DNA of 64,000 nt from Lachnospiraceae bacterium AC2029 (GTDB taxonomy: Bacteria > Bacillota > Clostridia > Lachnospirales > Lachnospiraceae), in the NCBI GenBank assembly GCA_000703065.1, contig JNLK01000001.1:2936001-3000000 (forward strand), written 5' to 3'. A model generated the notes under the pieces. It made no database searches and was not told the DNA's origin. It saw only the letters and a list, made by a program, of their open reading frames with translations. The position numbers and the translations under genes are program-made. This document shows, piece by piece, positions 42,459 to 51,657 of this stretch; positions within the stretch are counted from its first letter, which is position 1, and each line of letters opens with the position of its first letter.

Positions 42459-43493
42459 ATGTTAAAGATCATCGCAATCATCATTATGTTCGGCGTGATC
42501 GTGTTTGTACACGAATTCGGACATTTTCTGTTTGCAAAACTGAATCATATCCGTGTGAATGAATTTGCCATTGGCATGGGACCGGCGATCATGAAGTTCG
42601 GAAAGAAGGAGACACAGTACTCCATCCGGATCCTTCCTATCGGTGGTTACTGTCTGATGGCAGGACAGGACGGAGAAGATACGGATGTCGAAGGCTCATT
42701 CCAGAGCAAATCGGTTCTGGCAAGGCTTTCGGTAACGCTGGCCGGCCCGCTCTTCAACTTCCTGCTGGCGCTGGTGCTGTCCATAGCGACGGCTCATTTC
42801 TATCTGTTGGATCCCCCGGTGATCTCCGAGGTTGCCAAGGGAAGCGCTGCAGAGGTGGCAGGAATGCAGCCGGGAGATGAGATCATCGAGCTGAACGGAA
42901 ATACGATCCGTCTCTTCCGTGAGATCACGCTGTTCCGGCAGGTGGAAGACCTGACGCAGCCCATCGAAGTGAAGTACCTTCGGGACGGACAGACCTACGA
43001 AACCACGCTGAACCTTTCCAAGGACCAGAACTACATGTTCGGTATCACGGCCCTGCCGCGGGAATCCAAAAACTTCGGGGAAGAACTATACTATTCTGTG
43101 GTAGAAGTGGAATTCCAGATCGAAACGGCGATCACCTCCGTGAAAATGCTGTTCACGGGTAAAGCCTCGGTGAACGACCTGTCCGGACCTGTCGGTATCG
43201 GAAATATGATGAGCAACGTGATCGACCAGGCGGAGGAAGAAGGCGGAACGAAAAACGCCATCCTCAGTATCATCAGCTTTATGGTACTGGTATCCGCTAA
43301 TCTGGGCATCATGAACCTGCTGCCGATCCCCGCCCTGGACGGCGGGCGGATCCTGTTCCTTGTGATAGAAGCAGTCACAAGAAAGAAGGTTCCGAAAGAC
43401 AAGGAAATGATCGTCAACTTCATCGGATTCGTGTTGCTGATGCTGTTGATGATATTCGTATTCTTCAACGACATACGGAAACTGTTTATGTAA
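42459..43493 (+). CDS. rseP: RIP metalloprotease (site-2 protease, RseP-like)
   Basis: Intramembrane zinc protease that cuts anti-sigma factors and remnant signal peptides. The 344-residue protein has HEFGH in the first span (VFVHEFGHFLFAK), a PDZ domain (about 115-195; ISEVAKGSAAEVAGMQPGDEI) and the C-terminal metal-ligand motif NLLPIPALDGGR. Spacing from dxr is 33 bases. A site-2 protease is a natural candidate to release membrane-tethered regulators, such as the membrane-anchored sigma factor at 10302, but nothing in the sequence shows that directly. Confidence 0.94.
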   Translation: MLKIIAIIIMFGVIVFVHEFGHFLFAKLNHIRVNEFAIGMGPAIMKFGKKETQYSIRILPIGGYCLMAGQDGEDTDVEGSFQSKSVLARLSVTLAGPLFNFLLALVLSIATAHFYLLDPPVISEVAKGSAAEVAGMQPGDEIIELNGNTIRLFREITLFRQVEDLTQPIEVKYLRDGQTYETTLNLSKDQNYMFGITALPRESKNFGEELYYSVVEVEFQIETAITSVKMLFTGKASVNDLSGPVGIGNMMSNVIDQAEEEGGTKNAILSIISFMVLVSANLGIMNLLPIPALDGGRILFLVIEAVTRKKVPKDKEMIVNFIGFVLLMLLMIFVFFNDIRKLFM

Positions 43494-43555
43494 CTGACGC
43501 TCGGAAGACAGTATGCACTGAAAACTCGCGGAGAAGCACAATGTTAGGGGGGACT

Positions 43556-44629
43556 ATGATAGAGAGACGGAAGACAAGAGAAGTACGGATCGGGGACGTG
43601 GTGATCGGAGGAACGAACCCTATCGCCATCCAGTCCATGACAAATACGGAGACCTCTGACGTTGCGGCTACGGTTGCGCAGATCCTGGCCCTGGAGAAGG
43701 CCGGCTGCGAGATCATCCGGAGCACGGCCAATACAGAGGCGGCCGCGGACGCATTTGACAAGATCAAAGAGCAGATCCATATCCCGATCGTGGCGGATAT
43801 CCATTTCGATTACAGACTGGCGATCCGTGCCATGGAGCACGGCGCAGACAAGATCCGGATCAATCCCGGCAATATCGGCGGCCCCGAGAACCTGAAGAAG
43901 GTGGTGGATGCCGCAAAGCATTACCGTGTTCCGATCCGTGTGGGCGTGAACAGCGGTTCTCTGGAGAAGAATCTTGTGGAGAAATACGGCGGCGTGACTG
44001 CGGAAGGGATCGTGGAGAGCGCCATGGATAAGGTAAGGATGCTGGAGGAACTGGATTTCCATGATATCGTGATCAGCATCAAGTCCTCGGATGTGCCCAT
44101 GAGTGTGGAGACACACAGGCTGGTGAGCCAGCAGACAGACTATCCCCTGCATGTGGGGATCACGGAATCCGGCACGCTCTGGAGCGGGAATATCAAGTCC
44201 TCCGTGGGACTGGGTATGATCCTGGGCGCCGGGATCGGCGATACCATTCGGGTGTCCCTGTCGGGCGACCCGGTGGAAGAGGTGAGAACGGCGAAGCTGA
44301 TCCTCAGGACCCTGGGGATCCGGAAGGAAGGGATCACCCTGGTCAGCTGTCCTACCTGCGGAAGGACCAAGATCGATCTGATCGGTCTGGCAAATAAGGT
44401 TGAGCGACTGGTGGAGGAATATCCGCAGCTGACGGCCAAGGTGGCGGTTATGGGCTGCGTGGTGAACGGACCCGGAGAGGCCAGAGAGGCAGATCTGGGA
44501 GTCGCAGGCGGAGAAGGCGAGGGCCTTCTGTTTCGCCATGGAGAAATCCTTCGGAAGGTGCCGGAGGCAGAGATCCTGCCGGCGCTTCGGGAGGAATTGG
44601 AACTGTTACTTGGAAATGAGTCGAAATAA
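43556..44629 (+). CDS. ispG: 4-hydroxy-3-methylbut-2-en-1-yl diphosphate synthase
   Basis: [4Fe-4S] enzyme of the MEP pathway, making HMBPP from MEcPP. The 357-residue protein shows the family start RRKTREVRIGDVVIGG, PIAIQSMTNTETSD, VADIHFDYRLA, INPGNIGG and the cluster cysteines in SCPTCGRTKIDL and MGCVVNGPGEAREAD. ATG 43556 follows AGGGGGGACT closely; ATG 43541 is less likely. polC begins 14 bases after the stop. Confidence 0.96.
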   Translation: MIERRKTREVRIGDVVIGGTNPIAIQSMTNTETSDVAATVAQILALEKAGCEIIRSTANTEAAADAFDKIKEQIHIPIVADIHFDYRLAIRAMEHGADKIRINPGNIGGPENLKKVVDAAKHYRVPIRVGVNSGSLEKNLVEKYGGVTAEGIVESAMDKVRMLEELDFHDIVISIKSSDVPMSVETHRLVSQQTDYPLHVGITESGTLWSGNIKSSVGLGMILGAGIGDTIRVSLSGDPVEEVRTAKLILRTLGIRKEGITLVSCPTCGRTKIDLIGLANKVERLVEEYPQLTAKVAVMGCVVNGPGEAREADLGVAGGEGEGLLFRHGEILRKVPEAEILPALREELELLLGNESK

Positions 44630-44643
44630 ACGGAGTTAAAAAT

Positions 44644-47600
44644 ATGACTGAGAGAAAATTCAGCGAGGTCTTTCCGGGGCTCGAACTTTCTCCTGCCGTA
44701 GATAAAATGATGAATGATGTGACGGTCACAAGGGTCGTCATGTACAGTGAAAAACAGCAGATGGAAGTCTACCTGGAATCGACCCATTTGATTGAAAAGG
44801 AGATTATTTACAAGGCAGAGGACGAGGTCAGAACGCACCTCTTCGGAGTCACCAGCCGGTTCAATGTGAAAATGATCGAACGCTACCTGCTGTCCGGGGC
44901 ATATACCGTGGACAAGCTGGTGGAACTCTATATGCCAAGTCTTATGCTGGAACTGTCCAGAGAAAATCATGTATCCTACCGCCTGATCAAGCGGGGAGGA
45001 TTTGAGATCAGTGATCAGATCCTTCGTCTTTCCATGACGAATACGGATCTGGCAAAAAGCCGGGAGAAGGAGATCCGGGCATTTTTTGAAGATACACTAC
45101 TGACACGCTTTGGGATGTCGATCAGTGTGTCTTTTTCCTATACGGCAAAACCGGTCAGAGAGAAGAGACCGGAGGAGCCTGCGGATGCAGCAGCCGTGGC
45201 TGCGGAACCGGCGATGGAAAAGCCGGAAGAGCAGTCGGTCGCTGTGGCAGCGGAGACCTCAGGAGAAGCCGGACAGAAGAAGGTTGTAGGGAAGACCGGA
45301 ACGGAGAAGAAGGAAGCAGGACGCCCGGGGACTTCCGGCGACAGGGCACGGAACGGAAATTCCAAATGGAACGGAAACGGTTCCGGAGGAAAAAAGCGCC
45401 CCATGGGCAGAAACTCCGATCCGGACTGCATCTATGGCCGGAACGTGGAGGGAGAATGTGTTGCCATCAGCACCCTGAAGGAGCCCTCCATGGGTGAGGT
45501 CTGCGTACGCGGAGAACTGCTCTCCATTGAGGAACGGGAGCTTCGAAGCGGAAACTTCCTGCTGATCTGCACCATTACCGACGATACGGATACCATCGGC
45601 TTTAAGGTGTTCCTGAAGCCGGAGGACAAGGATCTTTTCCTTGAGGACTTCAAACCGAAGAAATTTTATAAACTGAAGGGCACCGTGGATTACGATACCT
45701 ATGCAAGAGAGCTTTCCTTCGCATCCCTTTCCGGCATCAAGCCGTCGGAGAATTTCCGGAAGAAGAGAGAGGATAACGCTTCGGAGAAGCGGATCGAGCT
45801 GCACCTTCACACCGGTTTCTCAGAGAGTGACAGCGTGGTGGATGTGGAGAAGGCCGTCAATCGTGCGAAGGACTGGGGTATGCCTGCGCTTGCCATTACG
45901 GATACCGCGGTGGTACAGGGCTTCCCTGTGGCAAATCACGCACTGAAAAAGGGCGATGAGTTCAAGATCATTTACGGCGTGGAGGGCTACTTCGTGGATG
46001 ATCTGAAGACCCTGGTGCTGGACAGTAAGGACCGGGAACTGTTCGGAGAACAGGAATATGTGGTCTTCGATATCGAGACCACGGGTCTTTCCAAAAAGAA
46101 ATGTAAGATCATAGAGATCGGTGCGGTACGCGTGAATTCGGCGGGGAAGGAGATCGGCCGGTTTTCTGAATTCGTGAATCCGGAAGAGCCGATCCCGTAC
46201 GAGATCGAGCTGCTGACCTCCATCAATGACCAGATGGTCATGGATGCACCCACCATCGAGGTGATCCTGCCGAAGTTCCTGGAATTTTCAAAGGATGCGA
46301 TCCTGGTTGCTCATAATGCAACCTTCGATACCGGCTTCATTCATGAGTTCTGTGACCGGCTGGGACTGGATTATCCCTTCCCTGCGCTGGATACCATGAC
46401 TCTTTCCTACGTGCTGCTGCCGCAGCTGGGAAGGTATAACCTGGACCGATTATGCAAACATTTCGGCGTTGTGAATGCACATCACCACAGAGCCTGCGAT
46501 GATGCGGATGTAACCGCGAAGATCTTCGTCCGGCTTCTGGAAATGCTGAAGGAGAAGGGCATTACAAATACGGAACAGCTGAATCAGATGGGCCGGGAGT
46601 CCGAGGATGCGGTGCGGAAGGCCCATACCCGTCACGGAACCATCCTGGTACAGAATGAGACAGGACGTGTAAATCTGTACAGACTCATTTCCGAATCACA
46701 TATCCGCTACTTCAACAGGATCCCGAGGATCCCCATGAGTCTGATCCAGAAGTACCGGGAGGGACTGATCCTGGGAACCGCCGCAATGGAGGGACAGCTC
46801 TATCAGGCGCTGCTGGACGGAGAAAGTGATGCGGAGATCGCCCGGATCGTCAGCTTCTATGACTATCTGGAGATCCAGCCCATTTCCCATAACCTGAAGC
46901 TGATCGGAGATTCAAAGGTGCCGGCTGTGCAGTCCGAGGAGGATCTGCAGGACCTCTGCAAGCGGATCATCCGGCTGGGCAGGGAATTCGGAAAGCCGGT
47001 GGTTGCCACGGGAGACGTACATTTTCTGGATCCCGAGGATGCGGCATATCTGACCGTGATCCAGGAGGGCAGCAACAGCAAGGGCGGCTCCAAGAACAAG
47101 GAGATCAAGCTGATCCCCATAGCAGAGGGCGAAAGCGCGCTTTCGAATGAAATGCTCCGCCAGCCGCCCAGGTATTTCCATACCACCGATGAAATGCTGG
47201 AGGAATTCGCCTTCCTCGGGGGAGAACTTGCAAGAGAGGTTGTTATTGAGAACACACATAAGATCGCGGACATGATCGAGAAGATATCGCCGGTTCGTCC
47301 GGATAAATGTCCGCCGGTCATTCCGGATTCGGATAAAACACTGCGGGAGATCTGCGAGAGCCGTGCGCATGAGATCTACGGACCGGACCTGCCGGAGCAG
47401 GTTTCCACCCGGCTGGAGAAGGAACTGGATTCCATTATCTCCAACGGTTATTCCGTGATGTACATCATCGCACAGAAGCTGGTATGGAAGTCCAATGCAG
47501 ACGGATATCTGGTTGGGTCCCGTGGGTCCGTGGGATCTTCCTTTGCGGCCACCATGGCCGGTATCACGGAGGTAAATCCCCTGTCCCCGCATTACATCTG

Positions 47601-49221
47601 CCCGGAGTGTCATTTTGTGGACTTTGATTCCGAGGAGGTGCTTTCCTTCTCGGGTATGTCCGGATGCGATATGCCGGACCGTGACTGTCCCCGTTGCGGA
47701 CATAAGCTGATCAAGGAGGGACATGATATCCCGTTCGAGACCTTCCTGGGCTTCAAGGGAGACAAGGAGCCGGATATCGATCTGAACTTCTCCGGAGATT
47801 ACCAGCCCAGAGCTCACGCGTATATCGGAGAGATCTTCGGTTCGGATCATGCCTTCCGTGCCGGGACCATCACGACCCATGCGGAGAAGACCGTATTCGG
47901 TTATCTGAAGGGCTTCTGTGAGAGGAGAGGGATCACCATGCGGAATGCGGAAATGAACCGCATTGTATCCCACTGTCTCGGAGTCAAGCGTTCCACGGGT
48001 CAGCATCCCGGCGGTATCATCGTTATGCCGGATACGGAGGAGATCTACAGCTTTACTCCCATTCAGAAGCCGGCAAATGATATGACGTCGGATCAGGTAA
48101 CGACGCATTTTGAATATCATTCCATTGACCATAACCTGCTGAAGTTCGATATTCTGGGACACGACGATCCCACCATGATCCGTCGCCTGGAGGACCTGAC
48201 GGGGCTGGATGCCAAGAAGGTTCCGCTGGATGACAAGAAGGTCATGGCGCTGTTCCACGGGACGGACTCCCTGGGGATCACTCCGGCGGACATCGACGGG
48301 ACCCGGCTGGGATGCCTGGGAATTCCGGAGTTCGGAACCGATTTCGCCATGCAGATGGTTATCGATGCGAACCCGGAGAATTTCTCCGATCTGGTGCGAA
48401 TCTCCGGACTTTCACACGGAACCGATGTGTGGCTGGGAAATGCCCAGGAGCTGATCGCTTCCGGTATCTGCAAGCTGTCCTCGGCCATCTGCTGCCGTGA
48501 CGATATCATGGTCTATCTGATGCATATGGGTCTTCCGTCGGGAGACGCCTTCAGCATCATGGAGAATGTCCGGAAGGGCAAGGTGGCAAAGAAGGCCTGC
48601 GATAAGTGGGACGACTGGAAGGCCATGATGGCGGAGCATGAGGTGCCCGAATGGTATGTGGGCAGCTGTGAGAAGATCAAGTACATGTTCCCGAAGGCCC
48701 ACGCGGTGGCTTACGTTATGATGGCGTGGCGTGTGGCGTACTTCAAGGTATACCATCCGCTGGCATACTATGCCGCATTTTTCAGTATCCGGGCAACGGC
48801 CTTCAGCTATGAGAAAATGTGTCAGGGACGGGACCGACTGGACCGCGAGCTTCACGCCCTTCAGCAGAAGGAGAAGTTCGAGCAGACGGCCAAGGATGCG
48901 GATTCCATCCGTGACATGCGGATCGTACAGGAAATGTACGCACGTGGTCTGGAGTTCATGCCCATCGATATCTATCGGGCGGACGACAAGTATTTCCAGA
49001 TCATCGACGGGAAGCTGATGCCCAGCTTCTCCTCCATCGACGGCATGGGAGAGAATGCGGCGGCGACCCTGAAGGAGGCGGCAAAGGACGGCATCTTCCT
49101 GTCCCAGGAGGAACTGAAATCCCGTGCGAAGCTGTCGGGTACCATCATCGACAAAATGGCGGAGCTTGGGATCCTCGGAGACATGCCGAAGACCGGACAA
49201 CTGGCATTTGAGTTCCTGTGA
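44644..49221 (+). CDS. polC: DNA polymerase III, PolC-type alpha subunit
   Basis: Replicative polymerase of low-GC Gram-positive lineages, with its own proofreading exonuclease. In the 1525-residue protein: N-terminal tau-binding-type domain (about 1-165); a low-complexity Ala/Glu/Gly/Asn linker (about 170-260); OB domain; PHP domain beginning ELHLHTGFSESDS (about 385); 3'-5' exonuclease inserted with VVFDIETTGLSKKK and HHRACDDADVTAKIF; PHP continuation; zinc motif CPECHF and CPRCG (about 985-1025); polymerase core with KEPDIDLNFSGDYQ and helix-hairpin-helix region; and an ending like GILGDMPKTGQLAFEF. Its presence fixes the host as Firmicutes-like. It is the last gene of the pyrH-ispG string. 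Confidence 0.97.
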   Translation: MTERKFSEVFPGLELSPAVDKMMNDVTVTRVVMYSEKQQMEVYLESTHLIEKEIIYKAEDEVRTHLFGVTSRFNVKMIERYLLSGAYTVDKLVELYMPSLMLELSRENHVSYRLIKRGGFEISDQILRLSMTNTDLAKSREKEIRAFFEDTLLTRFGMSISVSFSYTAKPVREKRPEEPADAAAVAAEPAMEKPEEQSVAVAAETSGEAGQKKVVGKTGTEKKEAGRPGTSGDRARNGNSKWNGNGSGGKKRPMGRNSDPDCIYGRNVEGECVAISTLKEPSMGEVCVRGELLSIEERELRSGNFLLICTITDDTDTIGFKVFLKPEDKDLFLEDFKPKKFYKLKGTVDYDTYARELSFASLSGIKPSENFRKKREDNASEKRIELHLHTGFSESDSVVDVEKAVNRAKDWGMPALAITDTAVVQGFPVANHALKKGDEFKIIYGVEGYFVDDLKTLVLDSKDRELFGEQEYVVFDIETTGLSKKKCKIIEIGAVRVNSAGKEIGRFSEFVNPEEPIPYEIELLTSINDQMVMDAPTIEVILPKFLEFSKDAILVAHNATFDTGFIHEFCDRLGLDYPFPALDTMTLSYVLLPQLGRYNLDRLCKHFGVVNAHHHRACDDADVTAKIFVRLLEMLKEKGITNTEQLNQMGRESEDAVRKAHTRHGTILVQNETGRVNLYRLISESHIRYFNRIPRIPMSLIQKYREGLILGTAAMEGQLYQALLDGESDAEIARIVSFYDYLEIQPISHNLKLIGDSKVPAVQSEEDLQDLCKRIIRLGREFGKPVVATGDVHFLDPEDAAYLTVIQEGSNSKGGSKNKEIKLIPIAEGESALSNEMLRQPPRYFHTTDEMLEEFAFLGGELAREVVIENTHKIADMIEKISPVRPDKCPPVIPDSDKTLREICESRAHEIYGPDLPEQVSTRLEKELDSIISNGYSVMYIIAQKLVWKSNADGYLVGSRGSVGSSFAATMAGITEVNPLSPHYICPECHFVDFDSEEVLSFSGMSGCDMPDRDCPRCGHKLIKEGHDIPFETFLGFKGDKEPDIDLNFSGDYQPRAHAYIGEIFGSDHAFRAGTITTHAEKTVFGYLKGFCERRGITMRNAEMNRIVSHCLGVKRSTGQHPGGIIVMPDTEEIYSFTPIQKPANDMTSDQVTTHFEYHSIDHNLLKFDILGHDDPTMIRRLEDLTGLDAKKVPLDDKKVMALFHGTDSLGITPADIDGTRLGCLGIPEFGTDFAMQMVIDANPENFSDLVRISGLSHGTDVWLGNAQELIASGICKLSSAICCRDDIMVYLMHMGLPSGDAFSIMENVRKGKVAKKACDKWDDWKAMMAEHEVPEWYVGSCEKIKYMFPKAHAVAYVMMAWRVAYFKVYHPLAYYAAFFSIRATAFSYEKMCQGRDRLDRELHALQQKEKFEQTAKDADSIRDMRIVQEMYARGLEFMPIDIYRADDKYFQIIDGKLMPSFSSIDGMGENAAATLKEAAKDGIFLSQEELKSRAKLSGTIIDKMAELGILGDMPKTGQLAFEFL

Positions 49222-49290
49222 TCAACTGACTGACAAGAAGATTGAATCTCTGATAAAACGATAATCATTTGAAGGGGGATCATACCGAAG

Positions 49291-49953
49291 ATGAAGATAC
49301 GTGCTGTTATTTTCGATCTGGACGGCACTTTGCTGGACACCAGCGAAGGTGTTATGCGTTCGTTGAAATACATGATAGAAAAACTGGGATATGATCCGAT
49401 CCCGGAGGAGATGTATCGGACCTTTATCGGTCCTCCTATCCACCAGCGGATGAAGGAAGTTTATGGAATCTCTGATGCTGAGGCGGAGGTGGCCATGCAT
49501 ACCTTTCGGAACCATTATCTTGAGGAGGATATTTTTTATGCCTCGCATTATATCGGGATGAAGGATCTGCTTCAGTCGCTTCGGGAAGATGGATATCTGC
49601 TTGGAGTTTGTACATATAAACGGGAGGATCAGGCTCAGGTTCTTCTGGAAGAAAAGGGATTGGCAGAACATTTTCATGTGATTCACGGACAGGATCGGGA
49701 AGGAAGACTCTCCAAGGCAGAGGTGCTGCAGCTGACCATGAAGGATCTGGGAGTTGTTTCCTCAGAAACCGTCATGGTGGGAGATGCTTATACGGATGCG
49801 GTTGGAGCGGAAGGCGCGGGTGCACATTTTCTCGGAGTGACCTTCGGTTTCGGTTTCGATACGGATGAGGATGTACAGGCGTTCCGGAATATCGGGGTGG
49901 CACATGAACCGAAAGAAATACGAAAAGTACTGGAAATGGTGACGGGATCATAG
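49291..49953 (+). CDS. HAD-superfamily hydrolase (phosphoglycolate phosphatase-like)
   Basis: A 220-residue cytoplasmic HAD phosphatase: FDLDGTLLDTSEG holds the nucleophile and acid/base aspartates, GVCTYKRED lies at motif II (threonine in place of the usual serine/threonine), KAEVLQLTMK at motif III and MVGDAYTDAVGA at motif IV. A C1-type helical cap is present (about 15-80). The substrate is unknown; it may act on a sugar phosphate because it heads the polysaccharide cluster. GAAGGGGGATC lies upstream, a little farther than ideal. The next gene begins 36 bases after its stop. Confidence 0.85.
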   Translation: MKIRAVIFDLDGTLLDTSEGVMRSLKYMIEKLGYDPIPEEMYRTFIGPPIHQRMKEVYGISDAEAEVAMHTFRNHYLEEDIFYASHYIGMKDLLQSLREDGYLLGVCTYKREDQAQVLLEEKGLAEHFHVIHGQDREGRLSKAEVLQLTMKDLGVVSSETVMVGDAYTDAVGAEGAGAHFLGVTFGFGFDTDEDVQAFRNIGVAHEPKEIRKVLEMVTGS

Positions 49954-49989
49954 GTACCCCCTGTGAGTGATTGGGAGAAAGGATTGCGT

Positions 49990-51597
49990 ATGAGTGGAAA
50001 TCGGTATTTGCTCGACTGTACCCTGCGAGATGGAGGGTATTTGAATGACTGGGAATTCGGTCATGACAATATGGTGAATATCTTTGATCGTGTGGTCAGT
50101 TCGGGAACGGATGTAATAGAGATCGGATTTCTGGATGATCGACGTGTTTTTGATATGAACCGAAGCATTATGCCTTCGGCGGATTGCGTGGAGAAAATCT
50201 ATGGCCGTTTGAATCGGAAGGACACCATGGTGGTAGGAATGATCGATTTCGGGACCTGTGATATTCGTAATGTCCAGCCCTGCAGCGAGTCTTATCTGGA
50301 TGGAATCCGGGTGATTTTTAAGAAGGGCAAAAGGGTTCCGGCGATCGATTTCTGCCGGCAGTTGGTGGATCTTGGATATAAAGTGTTTGTTCAGCTGGTT
50401 TCCGTATCCAGTTATACGGATGATGAACTGAAGGATGTGGCAGCTCTCGCAAATGCGATCCATCCTTATGCGGTTTCCATGGTGGACACTTATGGACTGT
50501 TGAATCCTACGGAACTGACACATATTCTGGAGATACTGGATCATGAGCTTTCTCCGGATATCATTCTGGGGTTCCATGCACATAACAATTTCCAGTTGGG
50601 CTACATCAATGCTACAACCGTGCTGGATTATCCTACGAAGAGAGATTTGCTGGTGGACGGAACACTTTACGGGATGGGAAAGAGTGCCGGAAATGCCCCG
50701 TTGGAGCTGATTGCCATGTACATGAATGAGCATTTTGGCAAGTCTTATGTGGTTACGGAAATGCAGGAGGCCATCACATCAAGTATCCTTGATTTTCAAC
50801 AAAAATCACCTTGGGGATATCAGTTGTTTTATTACATCGCAGCTTCCAACAAGGTTCATCCGAATTACGTATCCCATTTGATGAATAAGCGGACGTTGTC
50901 CATCACGGCGGTAAATGAGATCCTTCAGAAGATTCCGGAGGATCAGAAACTGGAAAAGAATATGAAACTGATCGAAGAGCTTTATCTGGAGTATCAGAAA
51001 GAGGAATGTGATGATTCGGCGGATCTGGCCCGATTGAAGACGGCTTTGGGAGGACAGGAGATCCTGATCATCGGACCGGGGGCGACTATCAGTTCCCATG
51101 CGGACAGGATTCGTGAGTATATCGCGGAGAAGGAGCCTGTGGTGATCTCCATCAATTACATTCCGGGAAGCTTCCATCCGCACTATATGTTCATCACGAA
51201 TGCATCCAGATATCTGCAGTCTGCAACCCAGATGCATGCAGAAGAGAATACGGACATACAGCTGATTGCTTCCTCGAATCTGAAGCGGGGAACAAGAGAG
51301 TTTGATTATGTTGTAAACTACTCACGGATCATAGATGAATCTGCGGTCTTCCCGGACAACTCCATGTGCATGTTGATCCGTACTTTGCTTCTGTGCGGAA
51401 TCGACAGGATCACACTTGCCGGATTAGATGGGTACTCACCGGATAATGTGAATTACTATGATATTGCAAAGGCCTACAGTTTCCTGAAGGAAAAGGCAGA
51501 GGCACTTAACCAGTATGCCATCGGATTCTTTGCATCCATAAAGGATAAGGCGGAGATATATTTCCTGACACCATCGGCATATGAAATCTCTTCTTAG
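49990..51597 (+). CDS. DRE-TIM aldolase (HMGL/4-hydroxy-2-oxovalerate aldolase-like) with an extra C-terminal domain
   Basis: A 535-residue protein in two halves. Residues about 1-290 are a DRE-TIM metallolyase barrel: LLDCTLRDGGYLNDWEFG, GFHAHNNFQLGYINA with the two metal-binding histidines, and VDGTLYGMGKSAGNAPLE. Such enzymes make or break a C-C bond next to a 2-keto acid. Residues about 345-535, starting EILIIGPGATISSHADRI, look like a separate Rossmann-like domain similar in pattern to the MptE/DUF115 nucleotide-dependent family; I am not sure of this. ATG 49990 follows AGAAAGG; GTG 49963 is an alternative. The ThDP enzyme and the epimerase follow in the same direction, so they probably form one pathway. 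Confidence 0.8.
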   Translation: MSGNRYLLDCTLRDGGYLNDWEFGHDNMVNIFDRVVSSGTDVIEIGFLDDRRVFDMNRSIMPSADCVEKIYGRLNRKDTMVVGMIDFGTCDIRNVQPCSESYLDGIRVIFKKGKRVPAIDFCRQLVDLGYKVFVQLVSVSSYTDDELKDVAALANAIHPYAVSMVDTYGLLNPTELTHILEILDHELSPDIILGFHAHNNFQLGYINATTVLDYPTKRDLLVDGTLYGMGKSAGNAPLELIAMYMNEHFGKSYVVTEMQEAITSSILDFQQKSPWGYQLFYYIAASNKVHPNYVSHLMNKRTLSITAVNEILQKIPEDQKLEKNMKLIEELYLEYQKEECDDSADLARLKTALGGQEILIIGPGATISSHADRIREYIAEKEPVVISINYIPGSFHPHYMFITNASRYLQSATQMHAEENTDIQLIASSNLKRGTREFDYVVNYSRIIDESAVFPDNSMCMLIRTLLLCGIDRITLAGLDGYSPDNVNYYDIAKAYSFLKEKAEALNQYAIGFFASIKDKAEIYFLTPSAYEISS

Positions 51598-51657
51598 ATG
51601 AAGTGCCGGTATCCTGAACAGGGCGAAGAATCTTATAAGTGTGCGAAGGAAATAGTA

